From NCBI GenBank assembly GCA_949283935.1, contig CASDUJ010000011.1, positions 1 to 64,000 on the forward strand: DNA of 64,000 nucleotides, read 5' to 3'. How positions within the stretch are numbered: the stretch's first letter is position 1; every line of letters starts with the position of its first letter. The translations under genes and the position numbers were made by a program. This DNA is from an uncultured bacterium. Its GTDB lineage: Bacteria > Cyanobacteriota > Vampirovibrionia > Gastranaerophilales > JAILCC01. The notes below the pieces were generated by a model. It worked only from the letters and a program-made list of their open reading frames with translations. It did not search any database and was not told the origin of the DNA. Shown one piece after another: positions 41,081-50,743 of the stretch.

Positions 41081-42568
41081 TTATACTTTAGAAGAACAAA
41101 AATATTTTCTAACTTCTTCTCTGTCATCAAAATGAATAGTGTTATCTTTTAAAATTTGATAATCTTCATGTCCTTTGCCGGCAATGACTACTATATCATT
41201 TGGTCTTGCTATTTGGGAAGCTAATTTTATTGCTAAATGTCTATCTGCTTCTACCATAATTTTGTCTTGGCTTAAAGATTTTATCCCGCTTAAAATATCG
41301 GTAATAATTTGTTGAGGATCTTCGCTTCTTGGATTATCTGAAGTAATAATTGAAATATCGGCTAATTTTTCGGAAATTGCTCCCATTTTAGGTCTCTTGG
41401 TTGCATCTCTATCCCCTCCACATCCAAATACACATATAAGTTTGCCGCCTGTGGGAAGAATTTTTTTTGCTGCGTTTAATACATTTTCTAAACCATCTGG
41501 AGTGTGAGCGTAGTCTACTATTGTTAAAGGAGATTTCGTTATAGCTTCAAATCTTCCGGCTACTCCTTGTGTTTCTTCCAAAGCTTTTAGGGTAAGATTT
41601 ATATCAAGATTTTGTGATATTGCTGTAGTTAATGCAGCAAGGGCATTGTATATACTAAACATTCCTGTCATTTGAAGATTAACTTTGTAAATTCCTAAAG
41701 GAGTATTGCATTCAAAAGTTGAACCATAAGTACTAAATTTTATATTAGACGCTTTTACATCAGCATTTTTGTTTATTCCGTAAGTTAAAACTTTTACTCC
41801 TTCTGGAATTATTTGTGTAAATTTTTCTGCTCTTTCGTCGTCTTGATTTATTATTGCAATGGAACCTTTTTCTAAATTTTTAAATAATATTGCTTTTGCT
41901 TCAAAATAATTTTGCATGGTTATGTGATAATCTAAATGATCTTGGGTTAAATTTGTTAAAACTGCACAATTAAAATTACAAGAACCAACTCTGTGTTGAG
42001 CTAGGGCGTGAGAACTAACTTCCATTACTACGTTTTCAATTTTGTTTTCTAACATTAATTTGAGTGTTTTTTGTAATTCAGGAGCTTGAGGTGTCGTATG
42101 TTTTGCATCTTTGTACGTATCATTGTAATTTAATTTGTATCCAAGTGTGCCAATTAATCCACAATTTTGTTTATTGTATTCAAATATTCTTTCAATTAAA
42201 TGAGTTACTGTTGTTTTTCCGTTTGTACCTGTAATACCTATTAAATTCAATTTTTTAGAAGGATAATCAAATATAATTCCTGCTAAGTCAGAAATTATTC
42301 TTTGAGTATCTTTTACAATCAAAACAGGTATAGAAATATTTTCAGGAAGTTTTTGGGCTAAAATTGCTGAAGCCCCAGCTTTTTCAGCTTGTTGAGCAAA
42401 TTTGTGCCCATCTGTTTTTTCTCCTGCTAAACAAACAAAAATATCCCCTTTTTTTGTTGTTTGGGAATTGTATGAAATGTCTTGTATTTCAATTTCAGAA
42501 AAATCTTTGTTTTTAGAATCTATAATGTTTTCAGGTTTTAGTAATTCTATTAATTTATCAAGTTTCAT
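41081..42568 (-). CDS. murE: UDP-MurNAc-tripeptide synthetase (meso-DAP adding)
   Basis: The 495-residue Mur ligase adds the third residue to the peptidoglycan stem peptide. The ATP loop GITGTNGKTTVTHLIERI, the HTTPQAPEL and VMEVSSHALAQHRV motifs and the carbamylated-Lys region are visible. DNPRSEDP (D411-P418) matches the meso-diaminopimelate specificity motif (DNPR), not the Lys-type DDNP. So the cell wall should be Gram-negative-type DAP peptidoglycan. It follows ftsI by ten bases in the dcw block. Confidence 0.96.
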   Translation of the reverse strand: MKLDKLIELLKPENIIDSKNKDFSEIEIQDISYNSQTTKKGDIFVCLAGEKTDGHKFAQQAEKAGASAILAQKLPENISIPVLIVKDTQRIISDLAGIIFDYPSKKLNLIGITGTNGKTTVTHLIERIFEYNKQNCGLIGTLGYKLNYNDTYKDAKHTTPQAPELQKTLKLMLENKIENVVMEVSSHALAQHRVGSCNFNCAVLTNLTQDHLDYHITMQNYFEAKAILFKNLEKGSIAIINQDDERAEKFTQIIPEGVKVLTYGINKNADVKASNIKFSTYGSTFECNTPLGIYKVNLQMTGMFSIYNALAALTTAISQNLDINLTLKALEETQGVAGRFEAITKSPLTIVDYAHTPDGLENVLNAAKKILPTGGKLICVFGCGGDRDATKRPKMGAISEKLADISIITSDNPRSEDPQQIITDILSGIKSLSQDKIMVEADRHLAIKLASQIARPNDIVVIAGKGHEDYQILKDNTIHFDDREEVRKYFCSSKV

Positions 42569-42578
42569 TGTTTTACTC

Positions 42579-44306
42579 CTATTTTTTTACATTTAATCCT
42601 GGCGCATCAGGCTTCATGTTTAAATGTCGAGTTACAAAAGTTGCAACCTCATTAAATACAGGGCCTGCTACTGTAGAACCCCAAACTTCTGCGCCTTTTG
42701 GGCTGTCTACTACTACCATAATTAGTATTTGCGGGTCAGTTGCAGGAAAAAAAGCTGCAAAAGATGTGTAAACGACTCCTGTTAAATATCCAGAACCTTT
42801 TGGATTAGGTTTTCTGGCTGTTCCTGTTTTTCCTGCTACAGTAAAATTAGGAATTTTTCCTGCTGTGGATTTAGAACTGCGTACGCTTCCTTCAAGAAGT
42901 TTAACCATTGCGTGTGCAGTTTCAGGTGTAACAACTTGTCTTTTTGTTAGTTTTTCTTCTGCTGTTTCTTCTGGATATTTTATAACATGCGGTGTTACCC
43001 AAACTCCATCGTTAGCAATTGATGCAACGGCTGCAGCCATTTGTATAGGAGTTGCAGCTAAAGAGTAACCAAAACTTATTGTTGCTTGCGTAATTGTATC
43101 CCAAGAAGATGCAGGATGTAAAATACCTGAAGATTCTCCAGGTAAATCTATTCCTGTCTTTGAACCTATTCCAAATTTAGCTATTTGGTTATGAAATTCA
43201 CTTGGAGTCATTTTTAAAGCAACTTTTACACTTCCTACATTTGAACTGTGTTCCAACAAATATGGTAAATCAATATTTCCAGGGCAAGGATGAATTCTTA
43301 CATCATAATTGTCAATTTTCCATCCTTGAATTGTTATTGAACCACTATCATAAACTGTATCGTAAGGAGTCATTTTCCCTGTGTTTAAAGCAGAAGCAAC
43401 TGTTAGGATTTTAAATGTTGAACCTGGAGGATAAACATCAGTTAATACCCAATTTTTTACCGTAGAATAATCATATTTGTTGTATTCATTTGGGTTATAT
43501 GAAGGAGAAACTGCCATGGCTAATATTTCTCCGTTTTTAGGATTCATTACAATTACAGTTCCTTTTTCTGCATCAGTTGCTTCAATCATTTTATTTAGTT
43601 CTTTTTCTGCTACATGTTGTATAGCCGCATCAATTGTTAGTGTTAATTTTTCGCCTTTTATTGGTTTAGATATTTCTTCAGGATTTGTTCCAAAATCAAA
43701 AATAACTCTTCCGTGCCCATCTTTTTGTAACAATTTTGATTTTACATTTTCAACAAATCCTGAACCTGTTTTTTCTACTCCGGCAGCTAATTTTGCATCT
43801 GGATTTACGTAACCTAAAATATGTGATGCCAAATCTCCTTGGGGATAAACTCTAATGCTTCTTTCGGGAGTGCTTATGGATGATATTTGTAATTTTCGTA
43901 TTTGTAAAACTGTGTCTCTGTCAATTCCTTTTGCTATCGAAATAGTTGAATAATTTTGAGACAGTTTGTCTTTAAGTTTTTTTATATCTGTTTTTAAAAT
44001 AGGAGCTAAAAGTCTTGCAATAACTTCAGGTCCATCTTCTTCTTTGTAATATTGCGGATGTGCGTATACATCATATACGGTCCCATCGGTTGCAAGTTTT
44101 AGTCCGTTTCTGTCAAATATTTCTCCTCTAAAGACTTGCGCTTTTTTGGTACGCATTTGAAATGCTTTGTCTTTTAATTGACCAAAATCAAATAACTGTA
44201 ATCTTGCCATTTGAAGCAATAAAAGTCCTGCAATAACTATAAATGCTAATTGAACAAGTTTAACCATTCTGTTGAATTTTTTAGGATTAATTTTGAAAAG
44301 TTTCAT
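42579..44306 (-). CDS. ftsI: Peptidoglycan transpeptidase FtsI/PBP3
   Basis: The 575-residue cell-division transpeptidase has one N-terminal membrane helix (about 16-36), a PBP dimerisation domain, and the penicillin-binding motifs: PPGSTFK (active-site Ser), SSNVGSVK (SxN) and AGKTGTARK (KTG). It cross-links septal peptidoglycan. The end of ftsL lies six bases upstream and murE follows. The C-terminus is Lys-rich. Normal length for FtsI. Confidence 0.95.
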   Translation of the reverse strand: MKLFKINPKKFNRMVKLVQLAFIVIAGLLLLQMARLQLFDFGQLKDKAFQMRTKKAQVFRGEIFDRNGLKLATDGTVYDVYAHPQYYKEEDGPEVIARLLAPILKTDIKKLKDKLSQNYSTISIAKGIDRDTVLQIRKLQISSISTPERSIRVYPQGDLASHILGYVNPDAKLAAGVEKTGSGFVENVKSKLLQKDGHGRVIFDFGTNPEEISKPIKGEKLTLTIDAAIQHVAEKELNKMIEATDAEKGTVIVMNPKNGEILAMAVSPSYNPNEYNKYDYSTVKNWVLTDVYPPGSTFKILTVASALNTGKMTPYDTVYDSGSITIQGWKIDNYDVRIHPCPGNIDLPYLLEHSSNVGSVKVALKMTPSEFHNQIAKFGIGSKTGIDLPGESSGILHPASSWDTITQATISFGYSLAATPIQMAAAVASIANDGVWVTPHVIKYPEETAEEKLTKRQVVTPETAHAMVKLLEGSVRSSKSTAGKIPNFTVAGKTGTARKPNPKGSGYLTGVVYTSFAAFFPATDPQILIMVVVDSPKGAEVWGSTVAGPVFNEVATFVTRHLNMKPDAPGLNVKK

Positions 44307-44311
44307 TTTAG

Positions 44312-44770
44312 TTAAAATCCAGTTACAGTGTTTAAATGATTGGTTTTTGGTTCAATATGAGGAGTAGTTTTTGCATCTACCCTGTTAACTTCTAAGACAT
44401 TTTTTGCTTTGTCAAAATCAGTTGTTGCTGCAACTTTGTTGTCTACAGAATAATAAGATTTAACATTTTCTAATTTGTTTTCAAGTTCAATATTTTCGTA
44501 ATTAAGTTCACTAATTTTTGCGTGTAAATTTGCTAGTTTTGTTTCACTTAAAGCAACAACAGAATATATAGCAATAAAAAATAAAGTTAAAATTCCACCA
44601 AAAGTTAAAAGAGCAAAATTAATAGCTGTGTTTATTTGTTTAGCACTTTTTTTGTTGTGGGTATATTTTTTTTCTGAATCTTTTTTTATTGGAAATGATG
44701 TGTATTCGCTCTTTTTGTGCTGAGGTTGAGATTGTTGTTCATAATTATGTGAATATTTGACTGCTGGCAT
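44312..44770 (-). CDS. ftsL: FtsL-like cell division protein
   Basis: The 152-residue protein has a polar Lys/Gln/Ser-rich cytoplasmic start, one membrane helix (about 47-72, INFALLTFGGILTLFFIAIYSVVAL), and a coiled coil (LANLHAKISELNYENIELENKLENVK), the layout of FtsL. It lies between rsmH and ftsI, the invariable place of ftsL. Sequence similarity itself is low, as usual for this protein, and the call depends heavily on context. Confidence 0.8.
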   Translation of the reverse strand: MPAVKYSHNYEQQSQPQHKKSEYTSFPIKKDSEKKYTHNKKSAKQINTAINFALLTFGGILTLFFIAIYSVVALSETKLANLHAKISELNYENIELENKLENVKSYYSVDNKVAATTDFDKAKNVLEVNRVDAKTTPHIEPKTNHLNTVTGF

Positions 44771-44799
44771 ATATTCTCCCTTTTTCCCCTAAAATTTCC

Positions 44800-45720
44800 C
44801 TAAATCTTTTTAGCTATTCTTAGTTTTGCGCTGCGAGATGGTGGATTTTCTTTTATTTCTTCATCTGTAGGATATATTGGTTTTTTGTTTACTAATTCCA
44901 AAGTTTTTTCCACATAGCCACCTGTTTCCAAATTTTTAGTTGTAGAAAATTCTTTGAATATTTTCTTCACAATTCTATCTTCCAAAGAATGAAATGTTAT
45001 TACAACTATTCTAGCATCTTTTTCTAAAAATGGAACAACTTTTTTCAAAGTATTTTCTATGTTTTTTAGTTCTCCGTTAACTTCAATTCTTATAGATTGA
45101 AATATTCTTGTTGCAGGATTTGTACGTGAATTTTTGTAAGGAAGTGATTTTTGGATAATATCACATAATTCTTTTGTTGTTTTAATTTGCTTGATTTTTC
45201 TTTGTTTTATTATATTTCCGGCAAGTTTTCTTGAATAACGTTCTTCTCCGTAATAATAAAATATGTTGGCAAGTTCTTGTTCTGTGTATGAGTTTATCAA
45301 ATCGTATGCTGAAAATTTTTGTGATGTATCAAATCTCATATCGAGAATACTATCTTTTGCAAAACTAAATCCTCTATTTTGTGAAGTTAATTGATGGTAA
45401 GAAGCTCCAAGGTCTAAAAGCATTCCTCCTGTAATTTTTTTTATGTCTAATTTGCTTAAAACTTCTTCAAAATTTTGATAACCATTCTTTACAATTGTAA
45501 CATTATTAAAGTTGGCAAGTCTTTTTTGAGCTGAATTAATAGCTTCGTTATCAATATCAAATGAAATTAATTTTCCTGTGGGAAGTATTCTTGATGCAAT
45601 AAGTTCACTATGACCTCCCCCGCCTAATGTGCCATCAATATAAACTAAGCCGTCTTGAGGATTTAGTCCTTCGACGGCTTCATTTCTTAATACTGTGTAA
45701 TGTTTAAATTCATTTTCCAT
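44800..45720 (-). CDS. rsmH: 16S rRNA (cytosine-1402-N4)-methyltransferase RsmH
   Basis: The 306-residue enzyme methylates C1402 of 16S rRNA. Visible motifs: HYTVLRNEAVEGL, YIDGTLGGGGHSELI (SAM site), LLDLGASYHQL, RGFSFAKDSILDMRFD, NPATRIFQSIRIEVNGEL, VITFHSLEDRIVKKIF and NPPSRSAKLRIAKK. It heads the dcw block rsmH-ftsL-ftsI-murE; mraZ, which often precedes it, is missing and a DUF1858 gene lies there instead, four bases away. Confidence 0.97.
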   Translation of the reverse strand: MENEFKHYTVLRNEAVEGLNPQDGLVYIDGTLGGGGHSELIASRILPTGKLISFDIDNEAINSAQKRLANFNNVTIVKNGYQNFEEVLSKLDIKKITGGMLLDLGASYHQLTSQNRGFSFAKDSILDMRFDTSQKFSAYDLINSYTEQELANIFYYYGEERYSRKLAGNIIKQRKIKQIKTTKELCDIIQKSLPYKNSRTNPATRIFQSIRIEVNGELKNIENTLKKVVPFLEKDARIVVITFHSLEDRIVKKIFKEFSTTKNLETGGYVEKTLELVNKKPIYPTDEEIKENPPSRSAKLRIAKKI

Positions 45721-45724
45721 TTAA

Positions 45725-45928
45725 TTATTTATTTTCAATAACTGCATTTAATTGTGCAACTAATTCATCAGGGTCAATTCCATGAACTTTTGCTCCAGCT
45801 TCAAGATTTTCAAATCTTGCTGCCGCACAACCTATACAACCCAATCCCATTTGTGCAAAAATTTCTAGTGTTTCTGGATATTGTTGAACAACTTCTAAAA
45901 TGCCCATATCTTTTGTAATAGCGCCCAT
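45725..45928 (-). CDS. DUF1858 redox-disulfide domain protein
   Basis: The 67-residue protein is one DUF1858 domain: TKDMGILEVVQQYPETLEIFAQMGLGCIGCAAARFENLEAGAKVHGID with the CIGC pair in the usual place. Such domains accompany hybrid-cluster proteins and may form a redox disulfide or bind a metal. It is the first gene before rsmH, four bases away. GGAG precedes ATG 45928. Role uncertain. Confidence 0.88.
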   Translation of the reverse strand: MGAITKDMGILEVVQQYPETLEIFAQMGLGCIGCAAARFENLEAGAKVHGIDPDELVAQLNAVIENK

Positions 45929-45974
45929 ATTAATTCTCCTTTTTTAGTTTCTTATTTATTATTGCACAAGGTGA

Positions 45975-45990
45975 AACATTGCGCAATGTT
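45975..45990. promoter_or_regulatory. Perfect palindrome overlapping a promoter
   Basis: AACATTGCGCAATGTT is a 16-base perfect palindrome. On the minus strand TTGCGC inside it, followed by 17 bases and AATAAT, would form a promoter for the DUF1858-rsmH operon, so this may be an operator over the -35. Confidence 0.4.
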
Positions 45991-46204
45991 ATCTAAATGC
46001 CTATCTATTTCTATATTGTACTGTTTTACTCATAATACTTAAAAACTAAATTTTTCAATTTTTGCGTGCAAAAAACTTTGATTTAGCAACAGAAAATAAT
46101 ATTTTTTAGATTTGAAATTTATAAATATTACTTACATATTTGTATAAATTTCCTGATTGTGTTACAACTAAAGTAGATATATACCTTTTTGGAGAAAAAA
46201 TTTA

Positions 46205-48790
46205 ATGGCAGCAGATAAAATAAGAGTTTACGATATAGCTAAGGAACTTAAAATGACTACAAAAGAAGTCATTGATTTGCTGCAAAAGAATGTAGGTGTT
46301 GTAGTAAAATCTCATTCAAGTTCTGTTACTGTAGAAGATGCAGAGATGTTGAAAAAAAGTTTAAAACCTAAAAATGAGGTAAATATTGAAACATCTACTG
46401 ACAAAAAAGATACAAATTCAGAAAGGATAATAGTATCAACTCCTCTCAAAAAGAGAGTTATAGAAAAACCATTTGAAAATCAAGAAAATCAGTATTCTTC
46501 AAGATATCCCAAATCCATTGATAAAAAAGAAACAAAACCAATACAAAGTAATTACTCAAACTCTCAAAAATCTGCATACTCAAACGATAAAGCAAGATAT
46601 TTAAATGAAAGAACAAGATATCAAGGTGACAAACCCAGATATCAAGGAACCCAAAGGCCTCCATATCAAAACGATAAACCAAGATATCAAGGAGATAGAA
46701 CTAATTATCAAGGTGGTTCAAAGCCTCAGTTTGAAAAAAAATCATTTGGTGATAGAAAATCTTTTGGCAATTCGACAGTTTCAGACGGACAAAAACCAAC
46801 TCTTCCTTCAAAACAACCAATAAAAAGACAATTTATAGCCCAAGATATTCCTCTTAATTCAAGAAAACCTGGCATGGCTGCACAAAGGATTGACAAGAAG
46901 AAAGATGCAAAACAATTTGGTAAATCTAAAGAAGAGCGAGAAGAACAAGCTCGTCTTATGCAGCAGCAGCATCATAAAGTAAAGAAAAAACCCCAAATAG
47001 AACAAGAAATTGAAAAAGTTACGGAAGTGATTATTGATAAGCCGCTGACAGTTGCTGAATTTGCTGAGAAAACTCATTTATCTGTTTCTGAAATAGTAAA
47101 AAGTTTGATGATGCATGGTATTCTTGCAACAGTTAATCAAACAATTAATGTGGATACGGCTACAAAACTTGCCGAAAGTTTTGATATACTTGTTTTAGAT
47201 TCTTCTTACATACAAAAAGAAGAAAGTGATGCTGGTAAGAATATAATTAATCCAAATTCCAAACATTTAAAACCCAGAGCACCTGTTGTAACAATTATGG
47301 GGCACGTAGATCATGGAAAAACCACTCTATTAGACGCAATAAGAGCATCAAAGCATAAAATTGTGGCAGGAGAAGTAGGTGGCATAACACAATCTATAGG
47401 TGCATATACAGCATATGCAGGAGATAAAAAGATTGTTTTTATAGATACTCCAGGTCACGAAGCATTTACTGCAATGCGAGCCAGAGGTGCTCAATCTACT
47501 GATATAGCGGTTTTAGTAGTAGCTGCTGACGATGGAATTATGCCTCAGACAATTGAAGCGATTAACCATGCGAAAGCTGCTAATGTACCAATAATAATTG
47601 CAGTTAATAAAATTGATAAAGCAGGAGCTGACCCTGATAGAGTTCTAACCCAATTAACAGAACATGGACTTGTGCCGGAAGCTTGGGGCGGGGATACTAT
47701 ATGTTGCAAAGTAAGTGCTATTCAAGGCAAAGGTTTAGATGAACTTCTTGAATATATTCTTTTGGTGGCTGAAATGCAAGAATTAAAGGCTGATCCTACC
47801 GTAAGTGCAACAGGAGTAGTTATTGAAGCAAAATTAGATAAAGGAAAAGGACCTGTAGCAACTGTTTTGGTTCAAAATGGTACATTAAGAAAAGGCAATT
47901 GCATTGCAGTTGGTAGTGTTGGAGGAAAGATAAGAGCTCTTTTAAGTGATGATGGAACTCAAATAGACAAAGCTGGTCCATCTACTCCCGTTGAAATTTT
48001 AGGATTATCTGAAGTTCCTCAATCTGGAGATAGATTTGAAATATTAAATAATGAAAAAGAAATGAAAGCATTGGTCTCCAAGCGAAAAGAACAAGAACGT
48101 GAATCTAAACTTGATGCAATTACTCCATCACAAGTAAAAAAAGATTTAATAAAAGCTCAACAAGAAGAAACGCATGAATTGAATATTATTATAAAAGCAA
48201 ATACTCATGGTTCTGCAGAAGCAGTAAGTGCATCTATTCAGCAACTTCATTCTAAGCAAATTTTTACTAAAATAGTTCATGTAGCAATAGGTGATATTTC
48301 AGAAGCAGACGTAATGTTAGCATCTGCAAGCAATGCAATTATTATTGGATTTAGTGTAAAAGAAGATGCAAATGCTTCTAAATTGGCTGCTCAAGAAGGT
48401 GTAGACATCAGAAATTATGAAATTATATATGAAATTCTTGATGATATTGAAAAAACTATGTTAGGTTTATTGCAGCCAGAAGTTCAAGAAATAGAAACGG
48501 GCAGAGCTGAAGTAAGGCAAATTTTTACAATAGGTAAAACTAACAGAATTGCAGGTTGTTATGTACTTGAAGGTAAAATCGTAAGAAATAAAACAGCTGT
48601 TGTAGAAAGAGAAGGGAAAGAAATATTTAAAGGTAATCTTGATATGCTCAAGAGATTTAAAGAAGATGCTAAAGAAGTTCTTGCAGGATATGAATGTGGT
48701 ATATCATTTAATAAGTTTAACGATCTTGCTGAAGGTGATATAATTATTTCGTACACAACAAAAGAAGTAGAGAGAAAAGTTTTGGTGTAA
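46205..48790 (+). CDS. infB: Translation initiation factor IF-2
   Basis: The 861-residue GTPase delivers initiator tRNA to the 30S subunit. N-terminal IF2_N domains ([23 protein letters not shown] and [23 protein letters not shown]) flank a disordered region rich in RYQ-type repeats (about 125-178). The G domain begins with GHVDHGKT (366-373), then [16 protein letters not shown] and NKIDKA; domains II-IV complete the C-terminus (GRAEVRQIF...). GGAGAAAAAATTT lies before ATG 46205. It starts an infB-rbfA-truB set; nusA and rimP are not upstream here. Confidence 0.98.
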   Translation: MAADKIRVYDIAKELKMTTKEVIDLLQKNVGVVVKSHSSSVTVEDAEMLKKSLKPKNEVNIETSTDKKDTNSERIIVSTPLKKRVIEKPFENQENQYSSRYPKSIDKKETKPIQSNYSNSQKSAYSNDKARYLNERTRYQGDKPRYQGTQRPPYQNDKPRYQGDRTNYQGGSKPQFEKKSFGDRKSFGNSTVSDGQKPTLPSKQPIKRQFIAQDIPLNSRKPGMAAQRIDKKKDAKQFGKSKEEREEQARLMQQQHHKVKKKPQIEQEIEKVTEVIIDKPLTVAEFAEKTHLSVSEIVKSLMMHGILATVNQTINVDTATKLAESFDILVLDSSYIQKEESDAGKNIINPNSKHLKPRAPVVTIMGHVDHGKTTLLDAIRASKHKIVAGEVGGITQSIGAYTAYAGDKKIVFIDTPGHEAFTAMRARGAQSTDIAVLVVAADDGIMPQTIEAINHAKAANVPIIIAVNKIDKAGADPDRVLTQLTEHGLVPEAWGGDTICCKVSAIQGKGLDELLEYILLVAEMQELKADPTVSATGVVIEAKLDKGKGPVATVLVQNGTLRKGNCIAVGSVGGKIRALLSDDGTQIDKAGPSTPVEILGLSEVPQSGDRFEILNNEKEMKALVSKRKEQERESKLDAITPSQVKKDLIKAQQEETHELNIIIKANTHGSAEAVSASIQQLHSKQIFTKIVHVAIGDISEADVMLASASNAIIIGFSVKEDANASKLAAQEGVDIRNYEIIYEILDDIEKTMLGLLQPEVQEIETGRAEVRQIFTIGKTNRIAGCYVLEGKIVRNKTAVVEREGKEIFKGNLDMLKRFKEDAKEVLAGYECGISFNKFNDLAEGDIIISYTTKEVERKVLV

Positions 48791-48806
48791 TAAAGGAAAT
48801 GTAATA

Positions 48807-49505
48807 GTGTTCAAGTCTGTATATGAATTTACGAAAGTTTTTTCAATTTTATTTTTTCTAAGTGGAGTCTTTTTTCTGTTTAGAGAGATGTATTTTCTTG
48901 CTTTTATTACAATGTTTAGTTTTTTTGTTATAAGATTTATAGATTCAGATTGGGCTTTTGACAACTTTAAATTTAGCAATCATAATTTAGTAGTTATTTT
49001 GATAACTTTTGGTTTAATTTTTGTAAATTTCTTTGCTATTTATCAAGAATTACGTTTTTCTCCTATATTTACAAGAGTTACTCCGGAAGATAAAGAAAGT
49101 TATTTAGTATATGAAAATGCTTTATATTCAGCTATAGATCCTTGCATCAAGTCTCACAACAAGCTTATAGATAGACTTAATAATAATTTTCCGATATATG
49201 ATTCTGACATAAGAGCTGCTAATGCTAATTGTTATAGAGTTATAGATAGCATTGATAAGCAAGTAATCCCTGATAATTTTTCTTCTGAAATTAAAACTTT
49301 ATGTTTAAAAACTAAAGATGATTTTAAAAAAATTGCGGTTAATTTAGCCACATACAATTATTCTACCAAAACTTCTCAACAAGGTTTAATATTAAGAGTG
49401 AAAGAAAATCTTGATTCTTCTATAAAAAATATGGTTAAAGTAAGAGAAATAATGCATATGACTGAAGAATTAAATGAATCTAAAAGGACTTTCATCAAAT
49501 TGTAG
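48807..49505 (+). CDS. Unknown membrane protein between infB and rbfA
   Basis: The 232-residue protein has three hydrophobic helices near the N-terminus (about 7-27, 28-46 and 59-80) and a soluble helical C-terminal domain with several Cys and Asn-rich loops. It starts with GTG 48807 after AAAGGA, 16 bases behind infB, and rbfA begins eight bases after it. It is not a recognised family; the placement inside a translation operon may be incidental. Confidence 0.7.
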   Translation: MFKSVYEFTKVFSILFFLSGVFFLFREMYFLAFITMFSFFVIRFIDSDWAFDNFKFSNHNLVVILITFGLIFVNFFAIYQELRFSPIFTRVTPEDKESYLVYENALYSAIDPCIKSHNKLIDRLNNNFPIYDSDIRAANANCYRVIDSIDKQVIPDNFSSEIKTLCLKTKDDFKKIAVNLATYNYSTKTSQQGLILRVKENLDSSIKNMVKVREIMHMTEELNESKRTFIKL

Positions 49506-49513
49506 GAGAAATT

Positions 49514-49864
49514 ATGAACAATAGAGCGGAAAGAATCAGAAAAACAATGATGAAAGAAATAGGGGATATTTTGTTAAAAGATATAAGAGATTCCAGAATA
49601 AAAGGAATTGTATCCGTAACAGATATAGAACTTGCATCGGATTATTCATTTGCTAAAGTTTACATAAGTGTTTTTGGAAATACTGAAGAAAAAATATTAG
49701 CTCTTGAAGCATTAAAAGAAAAAGAACCACACGTAAGGTATGAAATAGGCAAAAGAATTAGGTTAAGACTTACTCCAAAAATAGAATTTCATTTAGACAA
49801 TTCTTTAGAAAGAGGTAGTAGAATATCTGCTTTGATTGATAAAATTTCAAAAGGTGAATTATAA
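49514..49864 (+). CDS. rbfA: Ribosome-binding factor RbfA
   Basis: The 116-residue protein matches RbfA (NRAERIRKTMMKEIGDILLKDIRDSRIKGIVSVTDIELASDYSFAKVYISVFG ... RLTPKIEFHLDNSLERGSRI), a KH-fold factor for 16S maturation and cold adaptation. AGGAG precedes ATG 49514. It lies between the membrane protein and truB, four bases from the latter, the standard neighbour. Confidence 0.96.
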   Translation: MNNRAERIRKTMMKEIGDILLKDIRDSRIKGIVSVTDIELASDYSFAKVYISVFGNTEEKILALEALKEKEPHVRYEIGKRIRLRLTPKIEFHLDNSLERGSRISALIDKISKGEL

Positions 49865-49867
49865 AAC

Positions 49868-50731
49868 ATGAGAGGTATTCTCAACATTAATAAACCAAAA
49901 GGAATAACATCTTTTGATGTAATCGCAAGGTTACGAAAAATTTTAAATGTAAAGAAAATAGGACACGCAGGTACATTAGATCCATTAGCGCAAGGAGTTT
50001 TACCAATTTTCATATCAAAAGATACGAGATTAATACAATTTGCAGCTAAGACGAAATCATATAGAGCATACGCGAGGCTTGGAATAGAGACTAATACGTA
50101 CGATACAGAAGGAGAAGTTGTAGCAAAAAAAGTAGTTTCATATGATGAAGAAGAGATAAAGAATATTTTAAAAAAATTTGTAGGTAAAATTACGCAAACT
50201 CCTCCTATTTATAGTGCAATAAATGTAAATGGAAAAAGATTATATGAATATGCTCGAAAAAATCAAGAAGTAGAAATTCCCAAAAGAGAAGTAGAAATTT
50301 TTAGAATTCAAATTACAGATTTTATTAAAGAAAAAGATTTTCCACTTTTAATTTTCGACATTGATTGTTCAAGCGGGGTATATGTTCGTTCAATTATTCA
50401 TGATATTGGTTTAGAGCTTAAAAGCGGGGCAATGATGGAAAATTTGACAAGAACTATGAGTGCAAATTTAAAAATAGAAGATAGTATTAAACTGGAAGAA
50501 TTAAATTGCGAAAATGTAAAAAAATATTTAATTAATTCGAAAGATGTTATAGAATTAGAAGAAATTAATTTAAATGCCGAAGATTTTGCTAAGATAACAA
50601 AAGGTCAATTTATAAATAATAGTCGCAAAAGTATTAGGCAAAATTTTGTGAAATTAATTTACAATAATAATTTAATAGGAATAGGGGAAGCAGAAAAAGG
50701 AACAATAAAGCCCAAAACTATTATTGTATAG
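49868..50731 (+). CDS. truB: tRNA pseudouridine-55 synthase TruB
   Basis: The 287-residue enzyme makes the universal Psi55 of tRNA. The catalytic-Asp motif GHAGTLDPLAQGVLPI, YRAYARLGIETNTYDTEGEV, QTPPIYSAINVNGKRLYEYAR and CSSGVYVRSIIHDIG are present. Length is typical; the C-terminal PUA-like part seems shorter or degraded. It follows rbfA closely and is coupled to it. An exported LmeA-like protein follows after 12 bases. Confidence 0.97.
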   Translation: MRGILNINKPKGITSFDVIARLRKILNVKKIGHAGTLDPLAQGVLPIFISKDTRLIQFAAKTKSYRAYARLGIETNTYDTEGEVVAKKVVSYDEEEIKNILKKFVGKITQTPPIYSAINVNGKRLYEYARKNQEVEIPKREVEIFRIQITDFIKEKDFPLLIFDIDCSSGVYVRSIIHDIGLELKSGAMMENLTRTMSANLKIEDSIKLEELNCENVKKYLINSKDVIELEEINLNAEDFAKITKGQFINNSRKSIRQNFVKLIYNNNLIGIGEAEKGTIKPKTIIV

Positions 50732-50743
50732 GAAGGAAAATTT

